Origin: Lacisediminimonas profundi
GTDB taxonomy: Bacteria > Pseudomonadota > Gammaproteobacteria > Burkholderiales > Burkholderiaceae_D
Length of the DNA: 64,000 bases
Direction of reading: 5' to 3'
NCBI RefSeq assembly: GCF_008831265.1
Contig: NZ_VTTH01000006.1
Location: forward strand, 124,001-188,000
Shown here: in pieces, positions 51,974 to 60,297 of the stretch
How the letters are laid out: every line of letters begins with the position of its first letter
How positions within the stretch are numbered: position 1 is the first letter of the stretch
Notes under the pieces: model-generated
The model's input: only the letters and a program-made list of their open reading frames with translations
The model's database searches: none
Told to the model about the DNA's origin: nothing
Made by a program: the position numbers and the translations under genes

Positions 51974-52277
51974 GAATGCCCCTAAACTCTTTCTTGCGGC
52001 CTCTGCGGCCGCGACAACAGGTACCCCACCCCCACGACAGGCGACCGTTACCGAGTCCGCAGGTTTGAAAACTAGTCCGCAATTTCTTTCAATTGAGCAG
52101 GAAACTCGCAGCCACGTTGAGACTGCCTGCGCTGCGTTTCACCTGACAAGAAAGTCGCAGACACTACGCATTTGGGCCTGCCTTGAAAACGGTCCTATAC
52201 GCCCGATCCGCATCAATGGCCGCCTAGCATGGCCGGTGGTGGAACTTAGGCGCCTACTGACCGGTGGCACTCAATGA
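51972..52277 (+). CDS. Small putative DNA-binding/regulatory protein of the element
   Basis: A 101-residue protein. The C-terminal half (ETACAAFHLTRKSQTLRIWA, then RINGRLAWPVVELRRLL) looks like the AlpA/excisionase-like winged helix used by integrative elements, where a short helix is followed by a wing ending in a W/V-rich strand. The N-terminus is Ala/Pro-rich. It starts exactly at a perfect inverted repeat, which fits autoregulation. Its stop overlaps the next start (ATGA). The assignment to excisionase-like proteins is tentative. Confidence 0.6.
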   Translation: MNAPKLFLAASAAATTGTPPPRQATVTESAGLKTSPQFLSIEQETRSHVETACAAFHLTRKSQTLRIWACLENGPIRPIRINGRLAWPVVELRRLLTGGTQ

Positions 52278-52564
52278 CCATGCCTGCAGAAAGGAATACC
52301 CGCCGGGAAGTGGGTCCGGATGCTAGGGGTGGGGACGTGATCGGCCTGCGGAAGATCGAGTCTCAGGATAGTTCGTGGCTGGCGATCTCTTGCCGGCGCA
52401 CCTCCCAAATTCAGCACCATAGAAAGTTAGGTTATCTGATTTTCCCGCTGCGAAATGTCGGCGGCGTGGTCGACGCGTCTGAAGGGGGTGGCGATCAATA
52501 CGAGCGTTCAGCAACACCTCGGCGAGTCCAAAATTGCCGCTCTTATTGGGCGGTGAATGAATGA
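52274..52564 (+). CDS. Hypothetical protein, coupled to both neighbours
   Basis: A 96-residue Arg-rich protein of no recognized family. Both ends overlap neighbours by ATGA (start with the excisionase-like gene, stop with the DUF1376 gene), strong evidence that the frame is translated. Short motifs such as WLAISCRRTSQIQHHRKLGY are visible but uninformative. Confidence 0.55.
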   Translation: MTMPAERNTRREVGPDARGGDVIGLRKIESQDSSWLAISCRRTSQIQHHRKLGYLIFPLRNVGGVVDASEGGGDQYERSATPRRVQNCRSYWAVNE

Positions 52565-53031
52565 ACTTCTACAAGCACTATATCGGCGATTACGGCCGTT
52601 CGACCGGCGATCTGAGCCTCTCTGAACATGGTGCATATCGCTTGATGCTGGATCATTTCTACGGCATCGGCAAACCGCTACCCGCTGAAAAGAAATCGCT
52701 ATATCGGCTCCTCCGGGGAGAGAGCGCTGGTGATCGCGCGGCAATTGATGCGGTATGTATCCGTTTCTGGAGGTCGCTTCCCCCGGATCTAGACACAATC
52801 TACGAATGGCTCAAACTCGATAGTCAGGAGGCGCAGTCCAGATATAAAAAGGTCGCGGCTGAGTGGGACGGCAGCGGCCTCATCAATATTCGGGCTTTGC
52901 TGGAGATCCTAAGTGCAGCCGCGATTGCTGAAAAAAACCGAGAAATTGCCATCGATAGGGAGGAAAAGCGGAGGCTAAAAAGGGCGGGGGAGACGTGCAA
53001 GCAATACGATACGGGAGCCCGTCCATCATGA
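52561..53031 (+). CDS. DUF1376-domain phage-type protein, possibly frameshifted
   Basis: A 156-residue protein. The N-terminal MNFYKHYIGDYGRSTGDLSL, then SEHGAYRLMLDHFYGIGKPL match DUF1376, common next to replication genes of phages and elements. After about residue 125 the charged EEKRRLKRAGETCKQYD tail ends early. Full-length relatives usually continue with a low-complexity tail of Ser/Asn/Thr. A tail of that kind (HSHSQINTVTPNPSQP) is open in the +3 frame at about 53120-53170, so a frameshift near 52990 may have shortened the protein. Confidence 0.75.
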   Translation: MNFYKHYIGDYGRSTGDLSLSEHGAYRLMLDHFYGIGKPLPAEKKSLYRLLRGESAGDRAAIDAVCIRFWRSLPPDLDTIYEWLKLDSQEAQSRYKKVAAEWDGSGLINIRALLEILSAAAIAEKNREIAIDREEKRRLKRAGETCKQYDTGARPS

Positions 53032-53307
53032 TCCCTCACTACGTCGAAGATTGCACAAATCTAATGCTAACCGTAGCACGAAATCAGCACGAACCGTGCA
53101 CCGAGAGTGCAACGGTGTGTGAACCAATCCATAGCCATAGCCAGATAAATACAGTAACCCCTAACCCCAGCCAGCCAGGAGATCAGATTCGCGGAAATGG
53201 TCGATTGGATGGGCCTGACGTTCATGAATATCCGTTCGAAACCCGTTCAGAGGCAACCCGCGGTATACGGCATATACAGCGTCTATCGATGGGCAAGGAG
53301 GCACTCA

Positions 53308-54246
53308 ATGCACCTGCATAGGCGGAGAACAGCAGACCTCGCGAGGGGGCGTTGGCCGGGCATTCTCGAAGCACTTGGCGTAGAGGCGCGTTTCTTGCGG
53401 TACAGGCACGGTCCCTGTCCAATGTGCGGTGGCAAGGACAGGTTCCGGTTTGACGATAAGAACGGGCTTGGCACCTGGTTCTGCAATCAATGCGGGAGCG
53501 GGGACGGCTTTACGCTCCTCCGATATTTTAAGGGATGGGCTTTCGACAAAGCAGCGAAAGCGGTAGACGGCGTCATAGAGGCGGTCCCGGCGGGAGCAGT
53601 CGAGGCTGAACGCTCCGAAGTGCATAAGGTGTGGGCTCTGCGAAAGGTATGGACCGACAGTCGGGAGGTGGCTCATGGCGACCCGGTTTGGAGGTACCTG
53701 AACGCTCGAACTGGAATAAAAAAGGCTCCCATGGATATCCGGTTCCACCCAAGCCTCCGGTATCGTGCCGAGGACGGCAAGGATCAGGGCGAGTTTCCCG
53801 CGATGCTGGCGCTGCTCCGCGATCCGGATGGGAACGGAGTTACGATCCATCGGACATATTTGACCGACGCCGGTGATAAGGCCCCTGTGCCGAATCCAAA
53901 GAAAATCATGCCCGGAAAGGCGCTCAGTCGTGCTGCTGTGAGGCTTGCTGTCACGCAAAATTGTATTGGTATAGCGGAGGGGATTGAAACCGCTCTCGCT
54001 GCGTCTCTCAGGTTTGATGTGCCGGTCTGGGCGGCGACCAGTGCCGGACTTTTGCAGAATTGGGAGCCCCCAGTTGGCGTTAAGCTGGTACTCATAGCAG
54101 GCGACAATGATGCCAACTACACAGGGCAGGCGGCCGCCTTTGTACTGGCGAGACGGTTGCTAAGTCACGGGTTGCGCGTAGAGGTCCAGATTCCTGGTAT
54201 GGAAGGCAAGGATTGGGCCGATCTTGGAATGAGCCGTAAGGAATAA
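53308..54246 (+). CDS. Primase with zinc finger and Toprim domain (element replication)
   Basis: A 312-residue protein. The zinc finger CPMCGGKDRFRFDDK and WFCNQCGSGDG is at residues about 40-70. A Toprim-like domain follows with AEGIETALAAS (catalytic Glu, about 225), IAGDNDANYTG (Asp pair, about 262) and KDWADLGM near the end. ATG 53308 with AAGGAGG at 7 bases is preferred over an upstream in-frame ATG at 53197. There is no helicase domain, unlike full P4-type proteins, so it may depend on host helicase or be a remnant. It probably primes replication of the element. Confidence 0.85.
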   Translation: MHLHRRRTADLARGRWPGILEALGVEARFLRYRHGPCPMCGGKDRFRFDDKNGLGTWFCNQCGSGDGFTLLRYFKGWAFDKAAKAVDGVIEAVPAGAVEAERSEVHKVWALRKVWTDSREVAHGDPVWRYLNARTGIKKAPMDIRFHPSLRYRAEDGKDQGEFPAMLALLRDPDGNGVTIHRTYLTDAGDKAPVPNPKKIMPGKALSRAAVRLAVTQNCIGIAEGIETALAASLRFDVPVWAATSAGLLQNWEPPVGVKLVLIAGDNDANYTGQAAAFVLARRLLSHGLRVEVQIPGMEGKDWADLGMSRKE

Positions 54247-54566
54247 GCTCTCGATACATTCGCGGTTTTAGCGACCATCTACTCGTCAGCCTCGCGCGCG
54301 TAGGCGTAAGAAAATTCTGCGATCCGGTGAGACAAACAATGCACTACCTTCGTGGTAGCCCCGAAGGCATTCCGGACGGAAACCGTGGATTACAAAGCTA
54401 GCCGCAATGGCTGGAGGTTGCACCTTGACGGAACATTGGTACCTCGGGCCAAATGAGTCGAGCCTTCTTGAGAGAGGCAGAGGGCGCCCAATGACAATTT
54501 GAATTGCACTCATCCCAACGACGAAGGAGGACCTGACGCAGTTGGTGCCGTGCTTGATCCGTCATT
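54247..54566. other. Intergenic stretch between primase and truncated gene
   Basis: No convincing gene. Short frames on both strands lack family motifs. A small stem CTACC/GGTAG lies near 54345-54360. This is probably the junction between the element and older DNA. Confidence 0.4.
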
Positions 54567-56054
54567 GTGGAAACTCAATCTTTCCTCATTGCACTCAGAT
54601 TGCTCGAAAAGTGTCGCATCTTGCGCAAGAAATTTGCGCAAGTTACGCAAGTAAGTTACGCAAGTTACGCAAGTTACGCAAGCAAGTTGCGCACGAAGTG
54701 CTGCGCAACCGGCGCTATGGACGAACCGCTATGCAAATCGCTACGCCATTTTATCCACGCGCGCAACGTCGCAAAGCTGAAGAAGTATTGGGGCTATCTG
54801 GCCAACAACGTGGTGTTCATTCAGATCTCCACAGACGTCAGTAGCGCGCTGAAAATTTTCGAGACCATCAATGAGCGCGGCGTGGGTTTGAACCCGATGG
54901 ATTTGCTCAAGAACCTGCTATTCACGCAGGTCAAGCAGACCCAGTTCACCCAACTCAAGGATGAGTGGAAAAAGATAACCAAGCCACTGGAGAAAGAGAA
55001 GGAAAAGCCGCTCCGCTTCCTTCGCTACTTCCTGATGGCCAACTACGTCATCAAGAACGAGCGCGGTGACTCGGTGGTGCGCGAGGACGAAATCTACGAC
55101 TGGTTCGTGGCCAAGGACAACGCGGCGTTGTGCGATTATGCGAACAAGCCGTTCGAGTTCGTCCGCAAGGTGATTCGAAACGTCGAGCACTACCTGGCCT
55201 TCGCCAACGGGATGGGCAACGATGGAAAGCCTAGCCTCGCAATGGACAGCCTCAAGCGGTTGGCCGGCGGCGCCTTTAGTTTGCACTATGTCCTGCTGCT
55301 GGCTGCCGCGAATTTCCCGAAGCCACTATTTGACCATTTCGTTGCGCAGCTGGAGAGCTTCCTCTTTTACTACATCTTCACCAAGACGCCGACCAAGGAT
55401 TTGGAGCGTAGCTTTTCCCAATGGGCCGACGAGCTGCGCGCGATTGCCGAGGTCAGCGATTCGATGAAACAAAAGGCGCAGCTCAACGCCTTCGTCACTG
55501 ACCGCTTCGAGAAGAACATGGCAGGTAAGTTGCAGGAACTGGCCGATGCCCTCAAGCGCTTCACCTTGTATTCGATGCAGCAGTACCGGACACGTTACCT
55601 TCTGGCGCGGCTGACCCAGCACGTCGAGATGGCCTTCAGCGGGCTGAAGACGCCTGGCAACCTAGAACCGTTCACCAATTTGGAAATTGAGCACATCTTG
55701 CCCAACAAGCCAGAGGACGATCTGCGCGGTAAGTGGGCCGCCGAGAACCCGGGTTTTGTCTACGACGACTACAAGAACCGGCTGGGCAACCTGGCCTTAC
55801 TGGAGAAGCCCATCAATATCGTTGCGGGCAATGACTTCTACACGGCCAAGCAGGTTGAATACCGCAAGAGCGCCAACTACTTAACCCGTAGTCTGGTGGC
55901 GCTGACCGACGTTGGGAAAAACACGTCCATCTCGCGGATCAACGCGAAGCTGGAAGCGTTCCCGACGTGGAACGCCGCATCCATCGAGAAGCGGCATGGT
56001 GTGCTGGTCGCGCTTGCGAAAGACGTCTGGAAGACGACGCCTATCGACGTTTGA
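54567..56054 (+). pseudogene. 5'-truncated DUF262/DUF1524 (GmrSD-like) gene
   Basis: The open frame of 495 codons is homologous only from about residue 60 on. IFETINERGVGLNPMDLLKN is the C-terminal part of DUF262, and EIEHILPNKPEDD with NRLGNLALLEKPIN is the DUF1524 HNH-like nuclease motif near residue 380-425. The N-terminal DUF262 region with its DGQQR motif is missing, and the first 50 codons run through a 9-bp tandem repeat. GmrSD-type proteins restrict modified DNA, so this is probably an inactivated defence gene. A short functional start inside cannot be excluded. Confidence 0.75.
54640..54692 (+). repeat. Tandem 9-bp repeat
   Basis: AAGTTACGC occurs at 54640, 54653, 54662 and 54671, with variant AAGTTGCGC at 54684. 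Four-base spacers interrupt after the first and fourth copies. It lies just before homology to DUF262 begins. Confidence 0.8.
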
Positions 56055-56665
56055 ATGGGGGCCGGCCAGCATGCCGGATTCAAATGAATCAGCGGCGATG
56101 TCTGATGCCTACAGAGGTTTCGTTGGGCGCCACGCGGAACGGCGCCGCATCACCCGCGCGTTTGGACGTGACTCAGCCACTGATGCGCGCCCGTCCGGCA
56201 CCCCACGATACAAATAGTTACGCATTCTGATAAATCTGGGATCGGGGAAGGCGCCACCTACGTTAAAAGCGCACCCCGCGTAACCACAAACGTGCTTGCA
56301 TAAATCCGTACCGACGCGACTTCAGGTGCTGATCGTACAGACCAATTGCACCGCCCCCTAGGCAGATGACGGCGGAAATTAGGATGTCACATCCCGTACA
56401 CACGAATCGATAGAAAAGACATTGTGCTCGCACGGCAGACACTATCCTCTGCCAAATCCCCATTCCGACCGAGGAAACCAGCCCATAACATGGATTCAGG
56501 CCGTACTGCGCATGGAATGGAATTTGCTGCGGGCTATGTCCACCGTCGGTTTTCCATGAGGACGACAGTGCCGGCGGGATGATTTGGGGAGAAGCGGGTC
56601 CGGAATTCAGGATCTTGACATGCATTCACCAACATGCTTATCACAATAACTAAAGAGGAGCATCA
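56055..56665. other. Stretch without recognizable gene
   Basis: About 610 bp downstream of the truncated DUF262 gene. A 120-codon minus frame at 56263-56625 has no family motifs and no ribosome binding site. No second copy of the tRNA-Thr fragment is found here, so this region does not mark the element's right end by that criterion. Confidence 0.45.
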
Positions 56666-57865
56666 ATGAAGCACACCTTACGCGCTGCGCTTGTCGCCGC
56701 ATCCATTCTTCCCGGATGCGCACTTGCCCAGATATCTGACGATATCGTCAAAATCGGGGTCATCGTCGACAAGACCGGTGTCTATTCGACCAACGGTGGC
56801 CCGGGCGCGGTAAAAGCCGTCGAAATGGCAATCAAGGATTTTGGTGGCAAGGTCAACGGAAAGCCGATCCAGATGGTCAATGCCGACTATCAGAACAAGG
56901 TCGACGTCGCCATGTCCAAAGCACGCGAGTGGATCGATCGCGACAAGGTCGACATGATCATCGAATCGACCGATTCGGCCGCTGCTATCGCGATGCAAAA
57001 ACTCGGCGCGGACAAAAAGCGCGTGATGATCTTCGCCGGTTCCGCATCGACTGCGCTGACCAACAAGGAATGCTCGCCTTACGGCATCCACTACGTGTAT
57101 GACACGTACGCGCTTGCTACCGGCACCGGTCGCGCGATCACGCAGGAAGGCGGCGACAGTTGGTTCTTCATTACCGCGGACTATGCGTTTGGTCACTCGC
57201 TTGAACGGGATACCGTCAAGGTCGTGAAAGAGTTGGGTGGCAAGGTGGTAGGCGCGATCCGCCATCCGCTTTCCGACTCCGACTTCTCTTCCTACCTGGT
57301 GCAGGCGCAGGCTTCGAAAGCCAAGGTCGTCGGCCTGGCCAACGCGGGCAAGGACATGCAGAACTCGGTGCGTCAGGCGGCCGAGTTCGGACTGACCAAG
57401 GGTCCGCAAAAACTGGCTACCTTGCTGGTGTTCGATGCTGACATCAAAGGACTGGGGCTGCAGGCGGCGCAGGGCCTCCTGTTCACCACCGGTTTTTACT
57501 GGGACTACAACGACGAGACCCGTGCCTGGGCCAAGCGCTTTTATGCCGAGACCAAGTACATGCCGACCATGATCCAGGCTGGCGCCTACTCAGCAACAAT
57601 GCACTATCTGAAGTCGATCCAGGCCACCGGCACCGACAACGCCGATGTAGTGATGAAGACAATGAAGGCGACCGAGATCAACGACTTTTTCGCCAAGGGC
57701 GGCAAGATCCGGGCGAACGGCCGCATGGTGCATGACATGTACCTGGCCGAAGCCAAGAAGCCGTCGGAGTCGAAGGGAGAATGGGACATCATCAAGATCA
57801 AGCGTGTGATACCCGGCGAGCAAGCGTTCCAGCCACTGAGCGAAAACACCTGTCCGCTGAAGTAA
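56666..57865 (+). CDS. ABC transporter substrate-binding protein, branched-chain amino-acid type
   Basis: A 399-residue Peripla_BP_6 receptor. The signal peptide MKHTLRAALVAASILPGCAL ends near residue 22 (ALA), then IVKIGVIVDKTGVYSTNGGPG. AGAGGAG precedes ATG 56666. The sequence resembles the orphan receptor at 14834 in several blocks (ITADYAFGHSLE, IRHPLSDSDFSSYLVQAQAS, RANGRMVHDMYL). No permease or ATPase is nearby. As first gene before the CoA-transferase and ring-degradation genes, it probably binds the acid they use. Confidence 0.92.
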   Translation: MKHTLRAALVAASILPGCALAQISDDIVKIGVIVDKTGVYSTNGGPGAVKAVEMAIKDFGGKVNGKPIQMVNADYQNKVDVAMSKAREWIDRDKVDMIIESTDSAAAIAMQKLGADKKRVMIFAGSASTALTNKECSPYGIHYVYDTYALATGTGRAITQEGGDSWFFITADYAFGHSLERDTVKVVKELGGKVVGAIRHPLSDSDFSSYLVQAQASKAKVVGLANAGKDMQNSVRQAAEFGLTKGPQKLATLLVFDADIKGLGLQAAQGLLFTTGFYWDYNDETRAWAKRFYAETKYMPTMIQAGAYSATMHYLKSIQATGTDNADVVMKTMKATEINDFFAKGGKIRANGRMVHDMYLAEAKKPSESKGEWDIIKIKRVIPGEQAFQPLSENTCPLK

Positions 57866-58215
57866 AGTCACGGCATGGGGCTGCGATGCGACTGCAGCCC
57901 CATGCGGTGAACACTGGGCCCGACGATGCATCTATTGCCGACAGTTCGCCCGGAGACGCTCTCCAAATATATGGTGCCTATTCTGAAAATAGTATAGCCC
58001 GATCGACTGTCTATCAAAAATACAGCTCTCCCCGGCGGGTCGGCCGCGCGTCGTGGGCAAAACCCATCAAACGGCGAGCGCAGCCCCGGGGCTAAGGTCG
58101 GGCGCCAGAGCGATACGGCCCCCGATACGGCGCAATCAGGAATCAACCGTGCGAAAAACAGGCATAAATGTTGCTGAGTTGCGTGCAGGATCCACACACC
58201 AGCCACCTCTATTCC
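57866..58215. other. Intergenic region between receptor and CoA-transferase
   Basis: No gene. It contains a strong hairpin (57873-57905) and a small inverted repeat CTATT/AATAG at 57978-57992 in an AT-rich patch that may be the promoter of the downstream operon. Confidence 0.5.
57873..57905 (+). terminator. Perfect 12-bp hairpin after the receptor gene
   Basis: GCATGGGGCTGC and GCAGCCCCATGC flank a 9-nt loop, 8 bp after the stop. No T tract follows, so it may be an attenuator or mRNA-stabilizing stem rather than a full terminator. Confidence 0.5.
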
Positions 58216-59445
58216 ATGCTACCTGCTGATAAATTACCGCCACCGGGACCGGGAGAGCCACTCCAGCTGCTCGACGGCATACGCGTCCTTGATCTCACCA
58301 CATCGGTCGCCGGCCCCTATGCGACGCTCTTGCTTGCGGATCTCGGCGCCTCGGTGGTCAAGGTCGAACGACCTGGCCGCGGCGACGATGCCAGGTCGTG
58401 GGGTCCGCCGTTCCTCGACGGCGAGTCGCTCTGGTTCCTGAGCGTCAACCGCAACAAGGAAAGCATCACGCTCGACTACTCGAATCCAGCAGGATTGGAG
58501 GTGCTGCATGCATTAATCGCCGTAGCGGATGTCCTCGTTGTGAACCAGGTCGCGCGCAGCCAGGAAAAGCTCGGCGTCGATTACCAGACCGTCAAGGCGA
58601 TCAATCCGAAGCTTGTCCACGTCTCCATCAGCGGCTTTGGCCTGACCGGCGCAAACAGCAACCAGCCGTGTTATGACCTGATCGCCGAGGGCTACAGCGG
58701 TGTCATGGACCTTACTGGCGAGATTGCCAATGATCCCCAGAAGATCGGCACGCCTGCAGCGGACATGCTGGCGGGATCTGACGCGGCGCTCGCCACGATG
58801 GCAGCGCTGATCCGGCGCAACCGTACCGGAGAAGGACACGAAATCGACGTCTCGATGGTGGAAAGCATGACCCGCTTCATGGCGCCGCGCATCGTCCCCT
58901 ACCTTGGCTCGGGAGAACAGCCGCGCCGTTCCGGCGGCAAGGACAGCGTGATTGCGATCTACCAGACATTCAACACCGCCGACAACCCGCTTACCCTGGG
59001 CCTTGGCAACGACAATATCTGGCAGCGTTTTTGCGAAACCATCGGCCGCCCGGACATGGGTTCGGATCCCCGCTTCGCCGATAATGTCGGACGGCGCGCG
59101 GTGCGCGAGGAAATCGTGCGCGAAATCCAGGCGACCCTGCTGCTGCACCCGAGAAACCACTGGCTGACGATGTTCGCGAAGGCGCGCATCCCGGCCGGAC
59201 CGATCAATCGCCTGGATGAAGTCGCCGACGACCCCACACTGCGGGAACGCGGCCTCCTGTTTTCCGCGCAGCGCAACGGCACCGCCGTCCCCCAGGTCGG
59301 CTTGGGCATCCAGTTCAACCGTAACAACCGGGTCTACCGCAAAGCTCCTCCGCGCCTTGGAGAAGACAATCATGCGGTATTCTCATCATGGCTTTGCTGG
59401 GGCGATGAGCGAGTGCGGGAACTCGATAATTCCGGCCTGCTCTGA
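58216..59445 (+). CDS. CaiB/BaiF-family CoA-transferase
   Basis: A 409-residue family III CoA-transferase. The N-terminus is LLDGIRVLDLTTSVAGPYAT, then LLADLGASVVKVERPGRGDD, and VNRNKESITLDYSNPAGLE. The catalytic Asp lies in CYDLIAEGYSGVMDLTG (about residue 160). PAGPINRLDEVADDP is near 340. ATG 58216 and the in-frame ATG 58168 both lack a good ribosome binding site; the former was chosen because homology starts just after it. It probably moves CoA between acids, an alternative to the ligase at 60298. Confidence 0.88.
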   Translation: MLPADKLPPPGPGEPLQLLDGIRVLDLTTSVAGPYATLLLADLGASVVKVERPGRGDDARSWGPPFLDGESLWFLSVNRNKESITLDYSNPAGLEVLHALIAVADVLVVNQVARSQEKLGVDYQTVKAINPKLVHVSISGFGLTGANSNQPCYDLIAEGYSGVMDLTGEIANDPQKIGTPAADMLAGSDAALATMAALIRRNRTGEGHEIDVSMVESMTRFMAPRIVPYLGSGEQPRRSGGKDSVIAIYQTFNTADNPLTLGLGNDNIWQRFCETIGRPDMGSDPRFADNVGRRAVREEIVREIQATLLLHPRNHWLTMFAKARIPAGPINRLDEVADDPTLRERGLLFSAQRNGTAVPQVGLGIQFNRNNRVYRKAPPRLGEDNHAVFSSWLCWGDERVRELDNSGLL

Positions 59446-59489
59446 CCAAGCCCCTGCCCTTACCATTTCAACTATCCGGAGACACATCC

Positions 59490-60275
59490 ATGACACGACA
59501 ATTCGAAACGATCATCTACGAAGAAGACGGACCGATCGGGACCATTACTTTGAATCGCCCGGCCAATGGGAACATGTTCAATGCCACCATGTGCCACGAA
59601 ATCCGAGACTGCATCAATGACATTCGCCGCGAAACGCGCACACGAGTGATCGTCATCACCGGAGCCGGGGACAAATTCTTTTGCATCGGCGGCGAGAAGA
59701 CCGACATGGAGGACACCAACCTCTATGCAGGTGTACTACCTGTCCTGGACATGTACGAAAGCATAGATCGCCTGCAAAAACCCGTGATTGCGTCGGTCAA
59801 TGGATTCTCGGTGGGTGGCGGTCATGTGCTGCACGTCGTGTGCGACCTGACGATTGCCAAGGAGAGCGCAATTTTCCGCCAGGTCGGTCCGATGATGGGA
59901 AGCTTCGACGCCGGCTACGGCACCTGGTACCTCGAAGACCTGGTCGGCAAGAAGAAGGCGAAGGAAATCTGGATGCTCAATCCGAAAATGACTGCCGCGG
60001 ATGCGCTCGCAATGGGCCTGATCAACAAGGTTGTGCCGGACGATCAACTCCAGGCCGCAACCCGGGAGATGGCGCTCGAACTCGCCAATCGCGGCGCGTT
60101 CGCGCTGGCCTCGATCAAGGCTGCATTCGGTGTCCGCCACGGCGGTGTCGGCGGAATGTCGCGCATGTCGCACGATCTGCTGTTGCGTCTCAATCTCGAT
60201 ACGGACGAGTCCAAGGAACTGGCGAAATCATTTGCCGAGAAGCGCACTCCGGACGCATCGAAGTTCGGCCACTGA
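59490..60275 (+). CDS. BadI/MenB-like crotonase, probable ring-cleaving beta-ketoacyl-CoA hydrolase
   Basis: A 261-residue crotonase. Key stretches are FCIGGEKTDMEDTNLYAG, VNGFSVGGGHVLHVVCDLTI, FRQVGPMMGSFDAGYGTWYL and VGKKKAKEIWMLNPKMTAAD. The GSFDAGYG and KKAKEIW segments match MenB and BadI (GSVDPGYG in BadI as I remember it), not ordinary enoyl-CoA hydratases. BadI opens 2-ketocyclohexanecarboxyl-CoA to pimeloyl-CoA. The neighbouring ligase, hydratase, SDR and acyl-CoA dehydrogenase support that role. GGAGACACATCC precedes ATG 59490. Confidence 0.82.
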   Translation: MTRQFETIIYEEDGPIGTITLNRPANGNMFNATMCHEIRDCINDIRRETRTRVIVITGAGDKFFCIGGEKTDMEDTNLYAGVLPVLDMYESIDRLQKPVIASVNGFSVGGGHVLHVVCDLTIAKESAIFRQVGPMMGSFDAGYGTWYLEDLVGKKKAKEIWMLNPKMTAADALAMGLINKVVPDDQLQAATREMALELANRGAFALASIKAAFGVRHGGVGGMSRMSHDLLLRLNLDTDESKELAKSFAEKRTPDASKFGH

Positions 60276-60297
60276 ACGCGCGAATCGGATCGAAGGA

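Larger units (their letters stand above)
49621..54246. mobile_element. Degraded integrative element at a tRNA-Thr fragment
   Basis: Contents in order: tRNA-Thr 3' half, 11-bp tandem repeats, tyrosine integrase, unknown gene, small putative DNA-binding gene behind a long inverted repeat, unknown small gene, DUF1376 protein and zinc-finger/Toprim primase. No capsid, tail or conjugation genes are seen, so it is a satellite-like or partial element. The base composition is visibly less GC-rich than in the flanks. The right end was not found; it could extend to about 56.6 kb past the truncated DUF262 gene. Confidence 0.65.

Noticed and set aside
54385-54400. GATTACAAA as a second attachment core matching the tRNA-Thr fragment
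   Set aside because: Only nine bases match and no tRNA arm follows, so chance is likely.
54640-54692. CRISPR-like array
   Set aside because: Units are 9 bp with 0-4 bp spacers and there are no cas genes; it is a simple tandem repeat.
56263-56625. 120-codon minus frame, possible membrane protein
   Set aside because: No ribosome binding site and no recognizable motif, although a hydrophobic patch is present.
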